A DNA stretch of 64,000 bases from Vesta saturnalis (lineage: Eukaryota > Arthropoda > Insecta > Coleoptera > Lampyridae): NCBI GenBank assembly GCA_036346205.1, contig JARFJB010002010.1:1291501-1355500 (forward strand), given 5' to 3'. The notes beneath the pieces were generated by a model. It had not been told where the DNA came from. It saw only the letters and a program-made list of their open reading frames with translations, and searched no databases. The position numbers and the translations under genes are program-made. Below are positions 32,700 to 45,276 of this stretch, in pieces; positions within the stretch are counted from its first letter, which is position 1; each line of letters begins with the position of its first letter.

Positions 32700-35600
32700 T
32701 AATTACTCTTATTAATTAATTGACCTGTGCCGGGCATCTACGGGCTAGTTCGCCGTTTTCAAAAAACAATAGTGGTCACTACAAGGCGTACCACTACAAA
32801 GCAAGGAATAAGAAGACCGTCAGACCCAGGGTAGCATCAGGACCAACAAGATCGAGAAGTATATACAGGAATATACAGCAAGAACATCAGCGTACTACAG
32901 AGCGAAGACAGCAAGGAACGGAAGACAGGAAGCCGACGTCAAGTAGAGGAATCAACACCGAAAACCAGCCGGAGGAACAAGAACAAGGACAGGGTAGTAA
33001 GGTCAAATTAATTTATTTTCTTCCTTAATTTCCATAATTTACTAAAAAAACCTCCCTCTTCTATCGGACTCATAACTTGAAAACTTAATCCATCAGAGTG
33101 ACTGCTCCTCAGTGGGAGTCCACCCTTCCATATACAAAAAACATTTGTAATTTCCTCCTTCCAGCCCCATTTCCTTTACCCTCACCCCAAAACTACTTCG
33201 ACCGTTTTTAACGTACCGTAGCTTCGCTGACAGCAGCTCCAACAACGACAATGATCCGTACGTCTACCAGGACCACACACCTTCCCCTTCGACCTCTATG
33301 ACCTGTACATACTCTTCCTCATCGTCATCCTCGACCTCCATTACTCTTATCACCCGCTATTCCTTATGCAATATTCCTAAAATAGTTGCTGCCTATAAGT
33401 AACATTCGACATCCACACTGTACTTCTAGAACATCCCTACCTATCTCAACCGTTTCGCACACAAATCTCTCTCCTTATCATGCGTCATTCGCGACGTTAA
33501 CCGTGATATTACCCCTGAAGGGATAATAAGGCCATCGACTTTCCCCACGTTACCAAAGTCGTCCGCATTATTTCCAAAACTACAAGTCGTCCCACCTCCC
33601 TTGATAGAGTCCTATCGCACTCTACATCCTCAATCGACTTTCTCGTGCATAATAGTGTCTGTATGTTCAGCAGACGCTACCATTGCGAACCTTCCTACAC
33701 CCGAACCGTATCCCTAAATACAGCACCTGCGCCCACATCTTAGCAGTATGCTGAAGCCGAAAATCTTAAGCCTTTCCTTCCATATCCTCCCTAAATGATA
33801 ACAATTGCGGCAGCTCCCACCCTACTTACAGTTTTGACTGTGAGAAGCGGCGAGAGATACCATCCTTTCCTACCCAGGTAGCCTCCTCTCCAAGCTGGAA
33901 ACAGTTTCCACCACTTCATTCCATTACGATGACGAGAAATATGAACACATCCTCCGAATCAACACATTTCTGAGAGCCCTAACGTTTAGTCTGTTCACCG
34001 TCTTACCTGATAGGCGCAAGCTTATCACGAAGCGGATGAACTACGTAGCGAAGAAGTTTTTAGACAGGCGATTATAGTGCCCTTGAAGCCATATAAAGGT
34101 CGATTTTAACTCATTACTACCGAACCGAATAAAACTCTTATGCACCCTCCCTAACTTCCATTCCTTCCTTTGCTGCAGCAATGGATCTAACGATAGGGGC
34201 AGTTAATTTGGGTGGCGTTTGACGAAAGCACCACCTTATTAAAGACCACAACGGAAACGAAACTAATCAACCGAGGTACCATGAACATAACACACTATTC
34301 CACCTACCTACACAAGAACCCCGATAGAATCATGCGAGGAATTGTACTACAATACATACCCGATATACAAGCTATTATTACATTCCTGGATATAACACCC
34401 TTTCCTCTCCGTCACTAGACTACATATCCAACATTCCCAATCCAGTTCTACGCGGAGAGCTCAATGTAAGACACCCAATTTGGAGATTCAACACTGACGG
34501 GCACACACTTACTGACAAACTACGGCGCTTACCCCTTTTGAGAATAAGACAGATCTTTGGATATGGCGGCTGCTCCATACCCGACCACATAATTTGCGCT
34601 GGATAACTATCACAACTGGCACCTCGGCACCACAATAACCCCTGACGCCGTTCCTCTACCAGTAACACAAACTAAAATTGCACGCAAAAATTTTCATCCC
34701 ATTCAAAAAACACATCCCCAGTAACCTTCCAGACCTACCATTCTACCACTACAGATGACATAGACCGAGCCATACAAGACAACCCATTTCATCTCCGACG
34801 CAGCCAATTCTGAAATCCCTACAAAAATAATTGATACAGTCGGAAACCACTTCCTCCTCGCGTCATTCACTGGATTAAGGTAAAACGATAGATATACCGT
34901 CGATTTCTGAAAACCAGAGACCCAGTACACCAAACGCAGTACAACACACTCAGTGCTATCATCCGGTTAGATACGACCAGATTCGCCCAAAAAAATTGGA
35001 TTAAAGAGATAGTGAAACTTAACTAACGCGAAAGCCCATTACTTCCTGGTTTTTACTAAACAAAAACCATACAAGAATGTCACCTAAACAACCCTCACGG
35101 TAACCTTGCAGTTTCAGATTAGGAAAAACCAATCTCTACGGTCTTCACCTACAATCCGTGCTCTCGGCCACATACGATCCATCATTTAACGACCAGCTTA
35201 AAATTCGACTCGAGTAAAACCTTGAGGATTCCAAAACCAAGACCATAGACCACAGGAATTATCCGAAATGGTCTATTCAACCATTCAAATACCAAAAATT
35301 CTCAGATAAGGGCCAAATTCCACTCTAGGACAATAAGGGCTTCGCCGACAAATAGTCAAGCCATTAGACAACTAGCACAAATATACAACAGATGCCCAGC
35401 CCTATTCTATTTCCCGACGGAACAGAAGTCTGTTTCAACCATCAAGATACGTAAACCTTAATCCGACCCTTCCCAACCTACACCCTATAGACCGATCTCC
35501 CTTTTAAGGTGCATGGGAAAAAGTCTAGAAACCATGCTGTCCAGAAGGTAAAGAGATCATCTGAAAGACAATGATATGCGTAACAGACAGTTCGGCTTCA

Positions 35601-36450
35601 GACCAAATCGGTCATGCCAATATCCCCTCGTGAAACTTTATACAGAATCGTCCAAAACATTAAGCCACCATGACCTTTGCCTCGCAGATTTCCTGGACAT
35701 AAAACAAGCAAGTCTGCATTGCAGGACTAGTACTCAAACTACGGCATTTAGGATTTCCGACCGCATTCGTCTAACTTCTTCTTTCATATCTGACACAGAT
35801 GTGTGAAGGCACGAGTTGATTCTTCTACATCACTGACATTTCATCCAACCGCTTCTGTACAGAAGCGTTTGTCACTACCACCAGTTCTATACACCATTTT
35901 GGTCTACGAGATACCCCAAAGCACCAACCCGAACCTATCTATATCCCAAATCGCCGACGACACTGCTCTCTGGGTGAGCTAGTAGGAGCAGTAACGGGGG
36001 AAAATAGACTATAACACAACAAGTTTCCCACTTCTCTAGCTGTACCAACCAGTGGAGATTAACAATCAACCCCTATAAAACGCAGACAATCCTCTTTAGT
36101 TACGCTAAACTATCAAACTACATTAAAAAACCTCCCTCAACATCAACTTGACTCTACATGGACAAAGACTAAAATTACAAGGTACAATCATGTAAATAGG
36201 CATCACGTTCTCTCGAACTCTACACTGGCAACCTGACGTTAACACTCTCAATGATATACTCAACGTGCACCATTATTGAAAGCGATGCTTGGATACTACG
36301 CGCTATACACAAGCTACATCTCAGACACCTAATCAACTGACTATGCAACACGCCATCATTCAACCAAACCAAACTGACCTTACTAATAATACAAACCAAA
36401 TTTAAACATTTACCAACTCAAATAAGAAAAGTTTCCAAAATCCCAATAAT
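32700..36450 (+). mobile_element. Decayed jockey-like LINE (5' region, ORF1 and ORF2 remnants)
   Basis: The region is distinctly C-rich and less AT-rich than its flanks. 32720-33028 is a polar, Gln/Arg-rich open frame that is probably 5' UTR. Around 33400-33850 broken frames suggest a Gag-like ORF1, with a zinc-knuckle remnant (NCGSSHPTY, about 33805). Endonuclease traces lie at about 34450-34560 (PVLRGELNVRHPIWRFNTDG, the 'GDFNAKH..W' block). The reverse transcriptase follows: YRPISLLRCMGKSLETMLSR near 35486, NRQFGFRPNRSCQYPLVKLY at 35578, and ISQIADDTALW near 35950 with the catalytic Asp pair. Later comes LKLQGTIM..GITFSRTLHW near 36170. Dozens of stops. Clade by motif resemblance only. Confidence 0.75.
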
Positions 36451-37739
36451 AATTTCAAAAAAAGGATATTAGTATCGTCAAATTATTCCCATAATTAAGT
36501 TAGAACAAGGTGTCTATTACGTGTTTTAAATTGAAACTGTTCTGTTTGGATACTTTCTCTCGAGAAGTGATTTATTTATTTGATTTTTAATAAATATTGT
36601 TTTTAATTATATAAACTGATACCTACTTTTCAAAACTGATTGACAATACGCAAGATTTTATCATTGCATGTTCACTATAAGTAGGATAATGGTGAGTTAA
36701 TTTTGGTTTACGGTGTACAGATGGTGTGTAAATTTGAGGTTAAAAAATCAGCTTTTAAGCGCAACTTCTTCTTTAAATGTATAAAATAATAAGGTTGTGT
36801 ACATATTTGTGTACAATCTTTGTCTGACATGCGGCTATTCTCTTTAGAATTGCATAAACCACTATACGCCCTCGGTAAGTCGTTGTCCAGAGGTGATTCA
36901 CCGTTGGCTTACAAATACAACGGTTTTGCTACTGTTAATAAGTTAAAAAATGAAAAATACTTCTTAACTGTAATTGAATGTTTATTACTTCACCAGTTAT
37001 GTAAAAATTAAGCAGTGTGGTATAGTGAGGTGAAAGTTTGCTACACAAAAGGAAGCCTTTACTAACAGGTTGCATAAATAGCTATTTTATGTTTATAATC
37101 GTATAATAAACGTATTACAACATAAGCATATCATTATTGGATAACTTCAAAAGGATTGGAACAGGGCCAGTTTTGAAACTAAGTATCTAAATTTATACAT
37201 TACTTAAAGACTGACACATCTTAATCTTTTAGGGCCTACTGAAACAGTGTAGATCTATTTTAAGTAACCTAACAAAAAGTATTACAAGAAATTTGAGCAT
37301 GACACTTGATAGCGCTAAAATAGATGACAGTGTATATTAACAGAGATGTAGGATTTTAACAAATTTGGAAACTACAAACAAATTTTAAAACGGCAAGAAA
37401 TTGACAAAAACCCTCTGTATATCGGTTGCAGATAACCATTGATTTATTAATCAATGAGAGAACGATGTTACGAAATGTTTCATCATTTTCTTGTTAGAGC
37501 AGTCCGGTTTGGATCATACTGTGCACGAATAAATGAAGAAAGTTTTTTGCAAGTAGCTTTCTTTGCAATGATAAAACAGTTAGACGAAAACAGTTTTCTA
37601 CGTGAAATTATTCAAATATTTCTTATTATCAAGGTGATAATAAGGAATGGTCGCGAAATTCTGTAATTATTTATAGGTTTTCATGACATATGAAATTGAA
37701 AAAGTAAAAAACTTTATAAATTAAAAGTAGTTTACAAAA
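36451..37739. other. AT-rich, no gene recognised
   Basis: Open frames at 36820-37011 and 37454-37666 encode no recognised domain. The latter precedes the Penelope-like fragment, but I see no reverse transcriptase motif in it. Confidence 0.4.
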
Positions 37740-38225
37740 GTAGTATTAAAATTCGAAATCTTCTGAATTTTGCCAAAATACCATTACATACATCTGATGT
37801 TTACGAAGTACCATGCTCTTGTGGTAAATTCTACATTGGTGAAATTAGACGAATCGTCAACACCAGGTTAACAGAACACAAAAGACACTTAGACCTACTT
37901 CATCCTACTAAATCAGCAATTGCTGAACATGCGTTAAACACTCTGCATAATATAATATTTGAAAACACAAGAATTCTGGTTAACGATAGGAACAAGGATA
38001 GTTAATATGAAGTGTCCGATACCTGTGTGTCTATTTTCAAAAATTGAAAGTTTTACAGTCTACAACAGTGATATAATTTTAATTTTCTAATCTAGTTATA
38101 TCTTATCATATCTGTTATTTTGATATTACCTTGTCAATATTTGTCAATTTGGTATTACACCAGACGAAGGGCAGGATTTTTGTCCGAAATCTTGCAAACA
38201 AATAAATAATTTCACACCATCTTTT
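37740..38225 (+). pseudogene. Penelope-like element fragment, GIY-YIG endonuclease
   Basis: An open frame from about 37790 to the stop at 38003-38005 encodes DVYEVPCSCGKFYIGE, then RLTEHKRHLDLLHPTKSAIA, EHALNTLHN and TRILVND. This is the Cys-bearing GIY-YIG endonuclease typical of Penelope-like retroelements: the 'VY.VPC.CG..YIGET' start, an Arg in 'TRL.EH' and 'KSAIAEH'. The reverse transcriptase that normally precedes it is absent; only weak coding similarity lies between 37740 and 37790. The 3' tail to about 38225 contains ACCAGACGAAGGGCAGGA and AATAAATAA, as in the 3' regions of such elements. A 5'-truncated copy, which is usual for retroelements. Confidence 0.85.
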
Positions 38226-38394
38226 TCCAAAGAAAGTGTTATTAACATATCAAATGGCGCCAGTATTAATTCTTATATTTAAAAATTAAATTAAACACGT
38301 ACACAAAAAGATTTACTCGACTAAGGCTCCATCACGCAACACTTAATAATTGGATAAATACTTGTTTGTAAACATAGTATTACGCATATAAGTC

Positions 38395-38750
38395 GAGGAA
38401 AGGAAGAAAAAGCAACGTGTTTGATTCCCTCCCCAAGGTGGAGGGCGGGCTGCTTGAACTTTCCTAGCTCCTTCAGCCATAGTCATCGATTCCCAACATA
38501 CATACATTAAGTATGTATGAGTGGTGGGATTAAGGATAGGTGCGGTTAGGATAGGATCGGAGGTAACGGAGGAAGATACTAACCCAGCATTCACCTAATA
38601 GCCTGACATTATGTGAGTATATGCAGTGATTATGCTGCTATATGTGTATGAGGAAAACTCCCTGAAAAACTAAATACAGGGTAGACGGAAACGGGTATCG
38701 AATTCTGGAAAAGGAACGCTTAATACTGAATACCGTCAGTGTTGGAAAAA
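38395..38750 (-). mobile_element. tRNA-headed SINE, copy 2
   Basis: Reversed, the sequence aligns with 51778-52165. It has a tRNA-like head (TGACGGTATTCAGTATTAAG) and a B box GAATTCGATAC at 38695-38705. The body contains GAGTTTTCCTCATACA, GGTTAGTATCTTCCTCC, ATCCTTAATCCCACCA and GGGGAGGGAATCAAACACGT. The tail is T/C-rich. The 5' head ends about 10 bp before the left TA of element B. No protein. Confidence 0.75.
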
Positions 38751-38760
38751 AGTGCATGTA

Positions 38761-41527
38761 CACTATTTCCACATTTCGATGGGATTAAATGGATAACTCT
38801 CTTAATATGACAGCTAGTAACTTGTAGTGTCCGCTTTTACTTGATTTTTGAGATAACATCGATGACGTAAACACATTTTTGCTGACAGTTTTAGTTTTGA
38901 AGATACAGGGCTAAATTAAAAATTGCCCAATTTGGCGAGGGTAAACACATTCTCTTCTTTTTTCAGAGGATCAACGTGGTATCGCTAGATTTGAACCGCG
39001 ACGTTTCGGCTCCTAGATAATATCATCAGGTCAGAAGAGTTAAATACGGACCTGGAATTGTTTTTAATTACCTTTATTTTCTTTATAGCCATTATAAAAA
39101 TAGTAAGCCAAAAATTGCGATATATTTATCGCTTATCCTAGTAAAAGTTCATCAAATATGTTTTTTTTTCATTTTATTTTTGCTACGGTCCTGGATATAA
39201 TATGAATGAACGAAATTCAAATGGTGCAATGATCTTGTCTAGCACTTTAATTAATTTAATACCCTAAACCTACTTAAAACTACTAAAAATGTCTACTTAT
39301 AATTATATACTAAAATATTGAATAATTACTTAATTTGTTGAATAATTATGGAATATAATTATGAATTATATTAAAGACAAAACACTTATCAGAAATTATC
39401 TGTAATTTTATCGCATTTAATTCACAAAAAAAAATCAACTACAAAAAATGTTCAAACTGATTTCCTTTGCGATCTAAACAAAGCTGATATCTATGGGCAA
39501 GTTTTCGCAATGTACTTAAAATTATCTAGGGTCTTTCTTGCACTTGCCTAAACGCTTGTTCTGTAGCATATCTTAAATTATTTATTGTTCTGTGTGGTTA
39601 ACTATAAACTTTGTCTTTAAGAAACCCCCAAGTAAAAAAATCTAACATAGACAAATTAGGTGATCTAGAAGGCCAATTTATAAATTCATGAGTTCCTATC
39701 CATACAAGTGGAAAGTTATTGTCTAAAAACGCTCTAACAACTTGCGAATTGTGAACAAGTGCCCCATCATGTTGAAAGTGGATCTCGCTAAGTTGCACCA
39801 ACGGCACATCATCTAGTAAATCAAGTATAACTTGCTCCAAAATATCAAGATATCTATTTCAAATAAGCGTGCCTTGACAAATAATACATCTTATGTTGAT
39901 ATTCAAAACAAAGCAAGCTATACTAAATCCAAATCGTACTTGTTGCTCCCTAAAACGAGCAAAATACGGATTTTCTAGACCCGATGCCGTGTATTATGCC
40001 GGTTAAAAACACCCGCACTGCTTATAGAAGACTCACCAGACCATATTACTTTTTTGTGAAAATTTTCATCATTAGCCAAGTACCACCGGCAAAAGGTTAA
40101 TCGCTTCTGAGCATCACCTGGGTGCTAGTTTATTTTCTTTTTATATGGTACAAATTTGTTTTTCCTTAAAATTTTGTGCTTCCTTGCCTTTGTTACACCA
40201 ACTTGTTCTACGGTTTGTCTACATGAAGTTTGAGGAACCACCTCTATTCTACCCAATGCATTAATTTCGGCAATTTCTCGGACGTCTATTTGATATTTTG
40301 AAGACCGTGGGGCGATAAATGTGCCACAATTAATTAAGTTTGCCTTAAGTCGGCTAAATATTTTTTTAAGCTGTCTTCGTTCCGGATATCTACAATATTA
40401 GTTTAAAAACTTAACAATATTGTATTTTTGTTTAACAAGACATTATTACCCGTTTAAATAAAGCTCGGCTGTATCAGTAGGATTTTCTCCACAAATAATG
40501 TAACATTTCAAGTCACATTTTTCGAAATTTTCGCAAGAATTTGGCATTTTCACGAAAATACAAACAAGAAACTAAATGCTTGGTGGCATTAAGGTTTGGA
40601 TTGAATTAGTTGACATTAATCTTTTTTTTTGTTTTATACGCCATATTCATGGTCTACCGAGATGCAAGCACAAGACACACCTTTGATAATTTTAAATACA
40701 TTGCGAGAAATAGCCCACAGATGTCTTCTTTTTTTAGATCATTAAGCAAATCAGTTTGAACATTTTTTGTAGTAGATTTTTTTTCTTTTTGTGAATTACG
40801 TTCCATAAAATTACAGATAATTTTTTATAACCATTTTGCACAAAAACTGCAGGAATTTATTTTTATTGCTTATTTAACGTGAACTTAAAAACAATCTCGT
40901 TTCATTACTGGTACATTTTACATACTTAGTGATATTAAATATTTTAGTATACAATAGTAAGTAGATATTTTAGTAGTTTTAAGTAGGTTTGTGGTATTAA
41001 ATTATCTAAAGTGCTAGCCAATATCATTGCAGCATTGGAATTCCGTTCATTCATGCTATATACAGAACTGTAGTAAAAATAAAATGAAAAAGCATGTTTG
41101 ACAGACTTTTGGCAGACTAAACGTAAAAACATCGCAATACTTGTCTTACTATTTGTTTAATAGCTAAAAAGTAAACAAAAGCAATAAAAAACAAATCCGG
41201 GTCCGTATTTAACTCTTTTGAGACCTGATGATGTTATCTAGGAGCCGAAACGTCGTAGTGCAAACCTGGCCATAACACGTTGATCCTCTGAAAACAGTAT
41301 CTTAAGAATGTGTTTACAGAATGTAAATATCCTTTATAATAACCAAGATATGACACCCTCGCCAAATGGACAATTTTCAATTTCACCCTGTATCTCTAAA
41401 ACTAAAAATTTTTTTAAGTTATCGATTTTGTCTCAAAAATCGAGCACAGAAAAGCGGAAACTACATGTCGCTATCTATAATATTAAGACAGTGACCCATT
41501 TAATCCTATCGAAATGTGGACATACTG
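38761..41527 (-). mobile_element. Long-TIR IS630/Tc1/mariner-type element B, 2767 bp, flanked by TA
   Basis: Left inverted repeat 38761-39054, right 41199-41527, with ends CACTATTTCCACATTTCGAT and CAGTATGTCCACATTTCGAT (right read in reverse). Each is preceded by TA (38759-38760 and 41528-41529). Shared inner blocks include GATTTTTGAGA, TTTTAGTTTT-GA-GATACAGGG, TTGGCGAGGGT, CAGAGGATCAACGTG, GACGTTTCGGCTCCTAGATA and GTTAAATACGGACC. The transposase is on the minus strand. Its right TA also serves as the left TA of element C. Confidence 0.8.
39598..40547 (-). pseudogene. Transposase of element B, DD41D-type spacing, decayed, with intron
   Basis: Starts at ATG 40547 (MPNSCENFEKCDL). Exon 1 appears to end at 40450 and a GT...AG intron runs 40449-40390 (60 bp). 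The join keeps the frame (...YLNG then YPERRQLKK), matching the 'ARYPNRR' segment of related proteins. A helix-turn-helix part follows (IFSRLKANLINCGTF). Then come FCRWYLANDENF and VIWSGESSIS, where the first catalytic Asp of the usual 'TDE' is Gly. After frameshifts, IHFQHDGALVHNSQVVRAFL and WPSRSPNLSMLDFFTWG (39598-39840) hold the second and third acidic residues, with 41 residues between the two Asp. That spacing is the one reported for the DD41D lineages (rosa/Visitor type). An in-frame stop near 40130 and other breaks inactivate it. Confidence 0.75.
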
Positions 41528-41529
41528 TA

Positions 41530-44387
41530 CAGGGTGGCCAACTAAGAATGCGAGGTACTGTATCTGGGAAACTATCCATCGTAGAGGCTTGCGCAAAAAA
41601 AGTTATACTAAAACGGTCAATACAAAAACCTGGAAAATATTTTCATGTTTCTGAAATGGCCACTAGGGGGCGTAACTGCAATCTTGAATCTAAAAAAGTG
41701 ATGTTTCTGTGAATTCTCCTATATTAACCTAATAAAAAAATAACTGAACTTTGAAGTAGAGGATAATCTGAACTTTTTTTGTTTGGCTCTTTCTGACGTA
41801 TCTATAAAAATAAAGTGGTGGGGGGTATTCAAAGGTTTCCTTAAATCACCCCCCGTATCTTCGAAACGGCTAATCCGATCTTAACAAATTTGGGAGCGTT
41901 GAAAAGGGCTTTTGTTGAGCTACGAATGTTAAAACAATTGAAGTTTTCTTAGTTTCACATGTCGTCGTTAGAGGGCTTTGTTCGAAATTCCGACAGAAAC
42001 GGTTAATTTTCGCAAAAAAATTAAATGCATTGGTATGACTTTTTTTATGAACAAGTAGCTAAATGATGCATAAACAAGCTCGCAAAAACCGTATCGTCAT
42101 ATCTTGTTCCTAACCTAAAATATCGGCCAAAGAAAACTTTATACGAAAATCCCTTAAATTTTAATTTTTTAACTATATTTTTCTGGAATTGTTTCTATTA
42201 TGTAAGTTGTGGCCCTAAAAGGACCGATTTAAAGAGGAAGGTTTTAATGCCCCGTAAATGCTCGAAATGCTGACCATCACGCTCTATGCATTGCTGAAGC
42301 CTCTCATGACTAGACAAAACTGCAGCTTCAATTTCGGCTCTCGGTATGTTACGTATTGCGTTACGAATCCGGTTTTCATATCTTCTCTAGTAGTAGGTTG
42401 AGTCCGAAACACGATGTCCTTTAAGCGCCCCATAAATAAAAATCGAGGCAAGTCAAGTCTGGCGATCGCGGAGGCCATGGTAACAGACTTCCTCTTCCAA
42501 TCCACCGCTGTTGAAATACTGCATTAATATGCTCTCGACATTAATAGCAAAATGTGCTGGCAACCATCCAACTGCAAAACAATTTTGCCTTACTTCCAGA
42601 GGCACATATGCCAACAACAACGGTAATTGATTGGCGAAAAAGTCAAGAAATACATTGGCATTTAGGGGTTGATCGAAAAAATATGGCCCAATAATTCTGC
42701 CTCCCAGTATGCCTCACCATACATTTAAACTCCAACGTTCTTGTCGCTGAACTTCACGCAACTATCGGGGATTTTCTGCTGACCAATAATCCATATTGTG
42801 CAGATTGACTCTCCCGTCACTACTGAAGGTGGCTTCATCGGTCCAAAGAATTTGAAATAAAAATTCTCTATTTTCGCGTATCATGCCTAACATCCAATGG
42901 AAATAATCTAACCTTCGATCAAAATCTTCCTCTTTCAAGTCCTGATGCAAAACGACATAATATGGGTGCATTCTTAAAGTAATTAAAAAAAGTTTCAACG
43001 AATACCTATATATTTTGATGGCCATTAGAACTTACCTATGGTCCTTCAAAATATTTTGAACCGTTGTCCGTGATATGCCCAACTCAGTGGATAATGCTCT
43101 TGTGCTAACATGAGGATTTCCTTCAATATAGCCCAGTACACGGTTAATATTTTCTTGTGTTCTTCCAATTATTTTCCGTTGAAACGTAGGCCGAAAACTA
43201 CCATTGGCTCGTAAGCTCGCCACTAATCGGAGAAAAACTCTTATATCGCAAGGTCGTCGATTTGGATATCGAGCCGCGTAAACTCTTTTAGCTACTGCGG
43301 TATCTGAAGACATTCAAAATAAACCTCAAGCATATCAACAGCTTCATTATTCGTAAAACGCATTTTGAAAGCACAAAAATTGCTCAAAGTAACGCGAAAG
43401 TATTGACAACTATTGACAATTTGTCAATTTGTATGTTTTGTTTAGGTATCTGTTTCCATTGCCTGCTTCTATTAATTGTATTTTCGTATATATCCATAGT
43501 GAATATGCATTTAAACAAACAAAAATATGCCTTTCGTATAACTATTAGCATTGCTTACATGCCCGTAGCAATTTCAAAAGGGTGATTTTATTCTGGTGAA
43601 TAAATTTACAAACATTTAAAATCGCAATTTCTAGGTAACCTATTCAGAGCCGAAATTGAAGCTGCAGTTTTGTCTACCATAAGAGGCCTCAGCAATGCAT
43701 AGAGCGATGGTCAGCATTTCGAGCATTTACGGGGCATTAAAACCTTCCTCTTTAAATCGGCCACAACTTACATAATAGAAACAATTCCAGAAAATATAGT
43801 TAAAAAAATTAAAATATAAGGGATTTTCGTAAAAGTTTTGATATTTTAGGTTAGAACAAGATATCGAGTTGCGGTTTTCGCGAGCTTGTTTAGGCATCTT
43901 TAGCTACTTGTTCATGAAAAAGTCATACCAATGCATTTAATTTTTTGCGAAAATTAACCGTTTCTGTTGAATATCGAACAAAGCCCTCTAACGACTACAT
44001 GTAAAACTAAGAAAACTTCAATTATTTTAACATTGTAGAAAAAAGCTCTTTTCAACGCTCCCAGTTTGTTAAATCGGATTAGCGTTTCGAAGATACGGGT
44101 GATTTAAGGAAACCTTTGAATACCCCACTACTTTATTTTTATAGAACGTCAAAAGTGCCAAACAAAAAAAGTTCAGATTATCATCGACTTCAAAGATCAG
44201 TTATTTTTTTATTAGGTTAATATAGAAGAATTCACAGAAACATCACTTTTTTAGATTCATGATTGCAGTTACGCCCCCTAGCGGCCATTTCAGAAACATG
44301 AAAATATTTTCCAGGTTTTTTTCTGCACGCCTCTACCATGTATAGTTTCCCAGATACAGTACCTCGTATTCTTAGTTGGCCACCCCG
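41530..44387 (-). mobile_element. Long-TIR IS630/Tc1/mariner-type element C, 2858 bp, flanked by TA
   Basis: Left inverted repeat 41530-42341 and right 43646-44387, each about 0.75-0.8 kb. The ends are CAGGGTGGCCAACTAAGAAT and CGGGGTGGCCAACTAAGAAT (right reversed), next to TA at 41528-41529 and 44388-44389. The repeats differ by scattered substitutions and small deletions. For example, the right copy lacks about 26 bp near 44315. The transposase lies on the minus strand and its last 47 codons fall inside the left repeat, so the right repeat carries an inverted extra copy of that coding end. Confidence 0.85.
42198..43313 (-). pseudogene. Transposase of element C, decayed, with a clean intron
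   Basis: Start ATG at 43313 (MSSDTAVAKRVYAARYPNRR). The N-terminal DNA-binding part includes FLRLVASLRANGSFRP and the second helix-turn-helix VSTRALSTELGISRTTVQNI. Exon 1 ends at 43036. The intron is 43035-42973 (63 bp, donor GTAAGT, acceptor TTTAAG) and splicing rebuilds Arg-Met-His in frame. Exon 2 continues LDYFHWML and FQILWTDEATFSSDGRVNL, with the first catalytic Asp intact, then YWSAENP. A stop follows at 42762. Beyond it come GGRIIGPYFFDQPLNANVF, a shifted second-Asp region, and RSPDLTCLDFYLWG in another frame. The tail ERDGQHFEHLRGIKTFLFKS ends at a stop at 42198-42200. Several stops and shifts, so not active. Confidence 0.8.
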
Positions 44388-44389
44388 TA

Positions 44390-45150
44390 CATGCAGTTGA
44401 ACGCTAATGATAGGTGTAGCATATTCAGATCTATTTGCATACTGGTTTTATTTCAGAAATGGTAACTTTGTTAAGATAAATTTTTTATCCATCTGCACAA
44501 TTGTACTTACAATTTTTTTTATTACTTGTTACACTTAGTTCAAGACCAAAAGTAATAATTTTATTTCATTGGTAAGTAGTATAACAGTGTAAACTCAATT
44601 TTTACATTTTTATACTTATCGAATATTTATCTGCAAGATTCAGTTGTTTGCGGTTAATGCTTTGTAAATCGACTCAAGAACCTATGAGCTTATTTACGGA
44701 TTAATTCATATAATTTCTATACCAATTAAATAATTAATGCATTCTGGTGCAGATAAACAGAATTCAGCTGTGAGTGCATTCATTTACTACATTCTTGAGT
44801 GTTAACTTTTTTTTGTAAGTGGATGAGAGACAGTTTCAAACCAACGACACCACTTTTCTTAATTTTTATATAATTTTTTAATAATTAAAGGACATTCTGA
44901 AAATTATATAATTTTCAAGTTTGCGTCTGCACTAAGAATTCGACATTATATTCACTTTGTTAAATGTCGCAGTCGCAGATGTTATTAAATAAGAAAAGGT
45001 GAAGTAATTTGTACAAATATTTGATATACAATGGGTGTAATAATTGTGCAACGGACTAGTTCCATATTTTTGAATGTCAATTCAACGAGTATATTAAAAG
45101 TAAAAGTAAGGCTTCTATGTCTTCAATACATTACCGGTGTCTCTTATTTC
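44390..45150. other. AT-rich downstream flank of the cuticular gene
   Basis: No gene or element recognised between element C and the cuticular protein gene. Confidence 0.5.
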
Positions 45151-45151
45151 T

Positions 45152-45157
45152 TTTATT
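45152..45157 (-). terminator. Candidate polyadenylation signal of the cuticular gene
   Basis: AATAAA on the minus strand, about 120 bases past the stop codon. It is the first good match downstream, but the cleavage site is not visible. Confidence 0.45.
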
Positions 45158-45276
45158 TTTATAACCTTAATACCGAAACTTGATATTATTAAGTAAATGC
45201 CATAACATTATTGCAAATAGTATAATATTATACACTTATGTACAAAATGATGTAAATAAATAAATAAGTAATGTAC

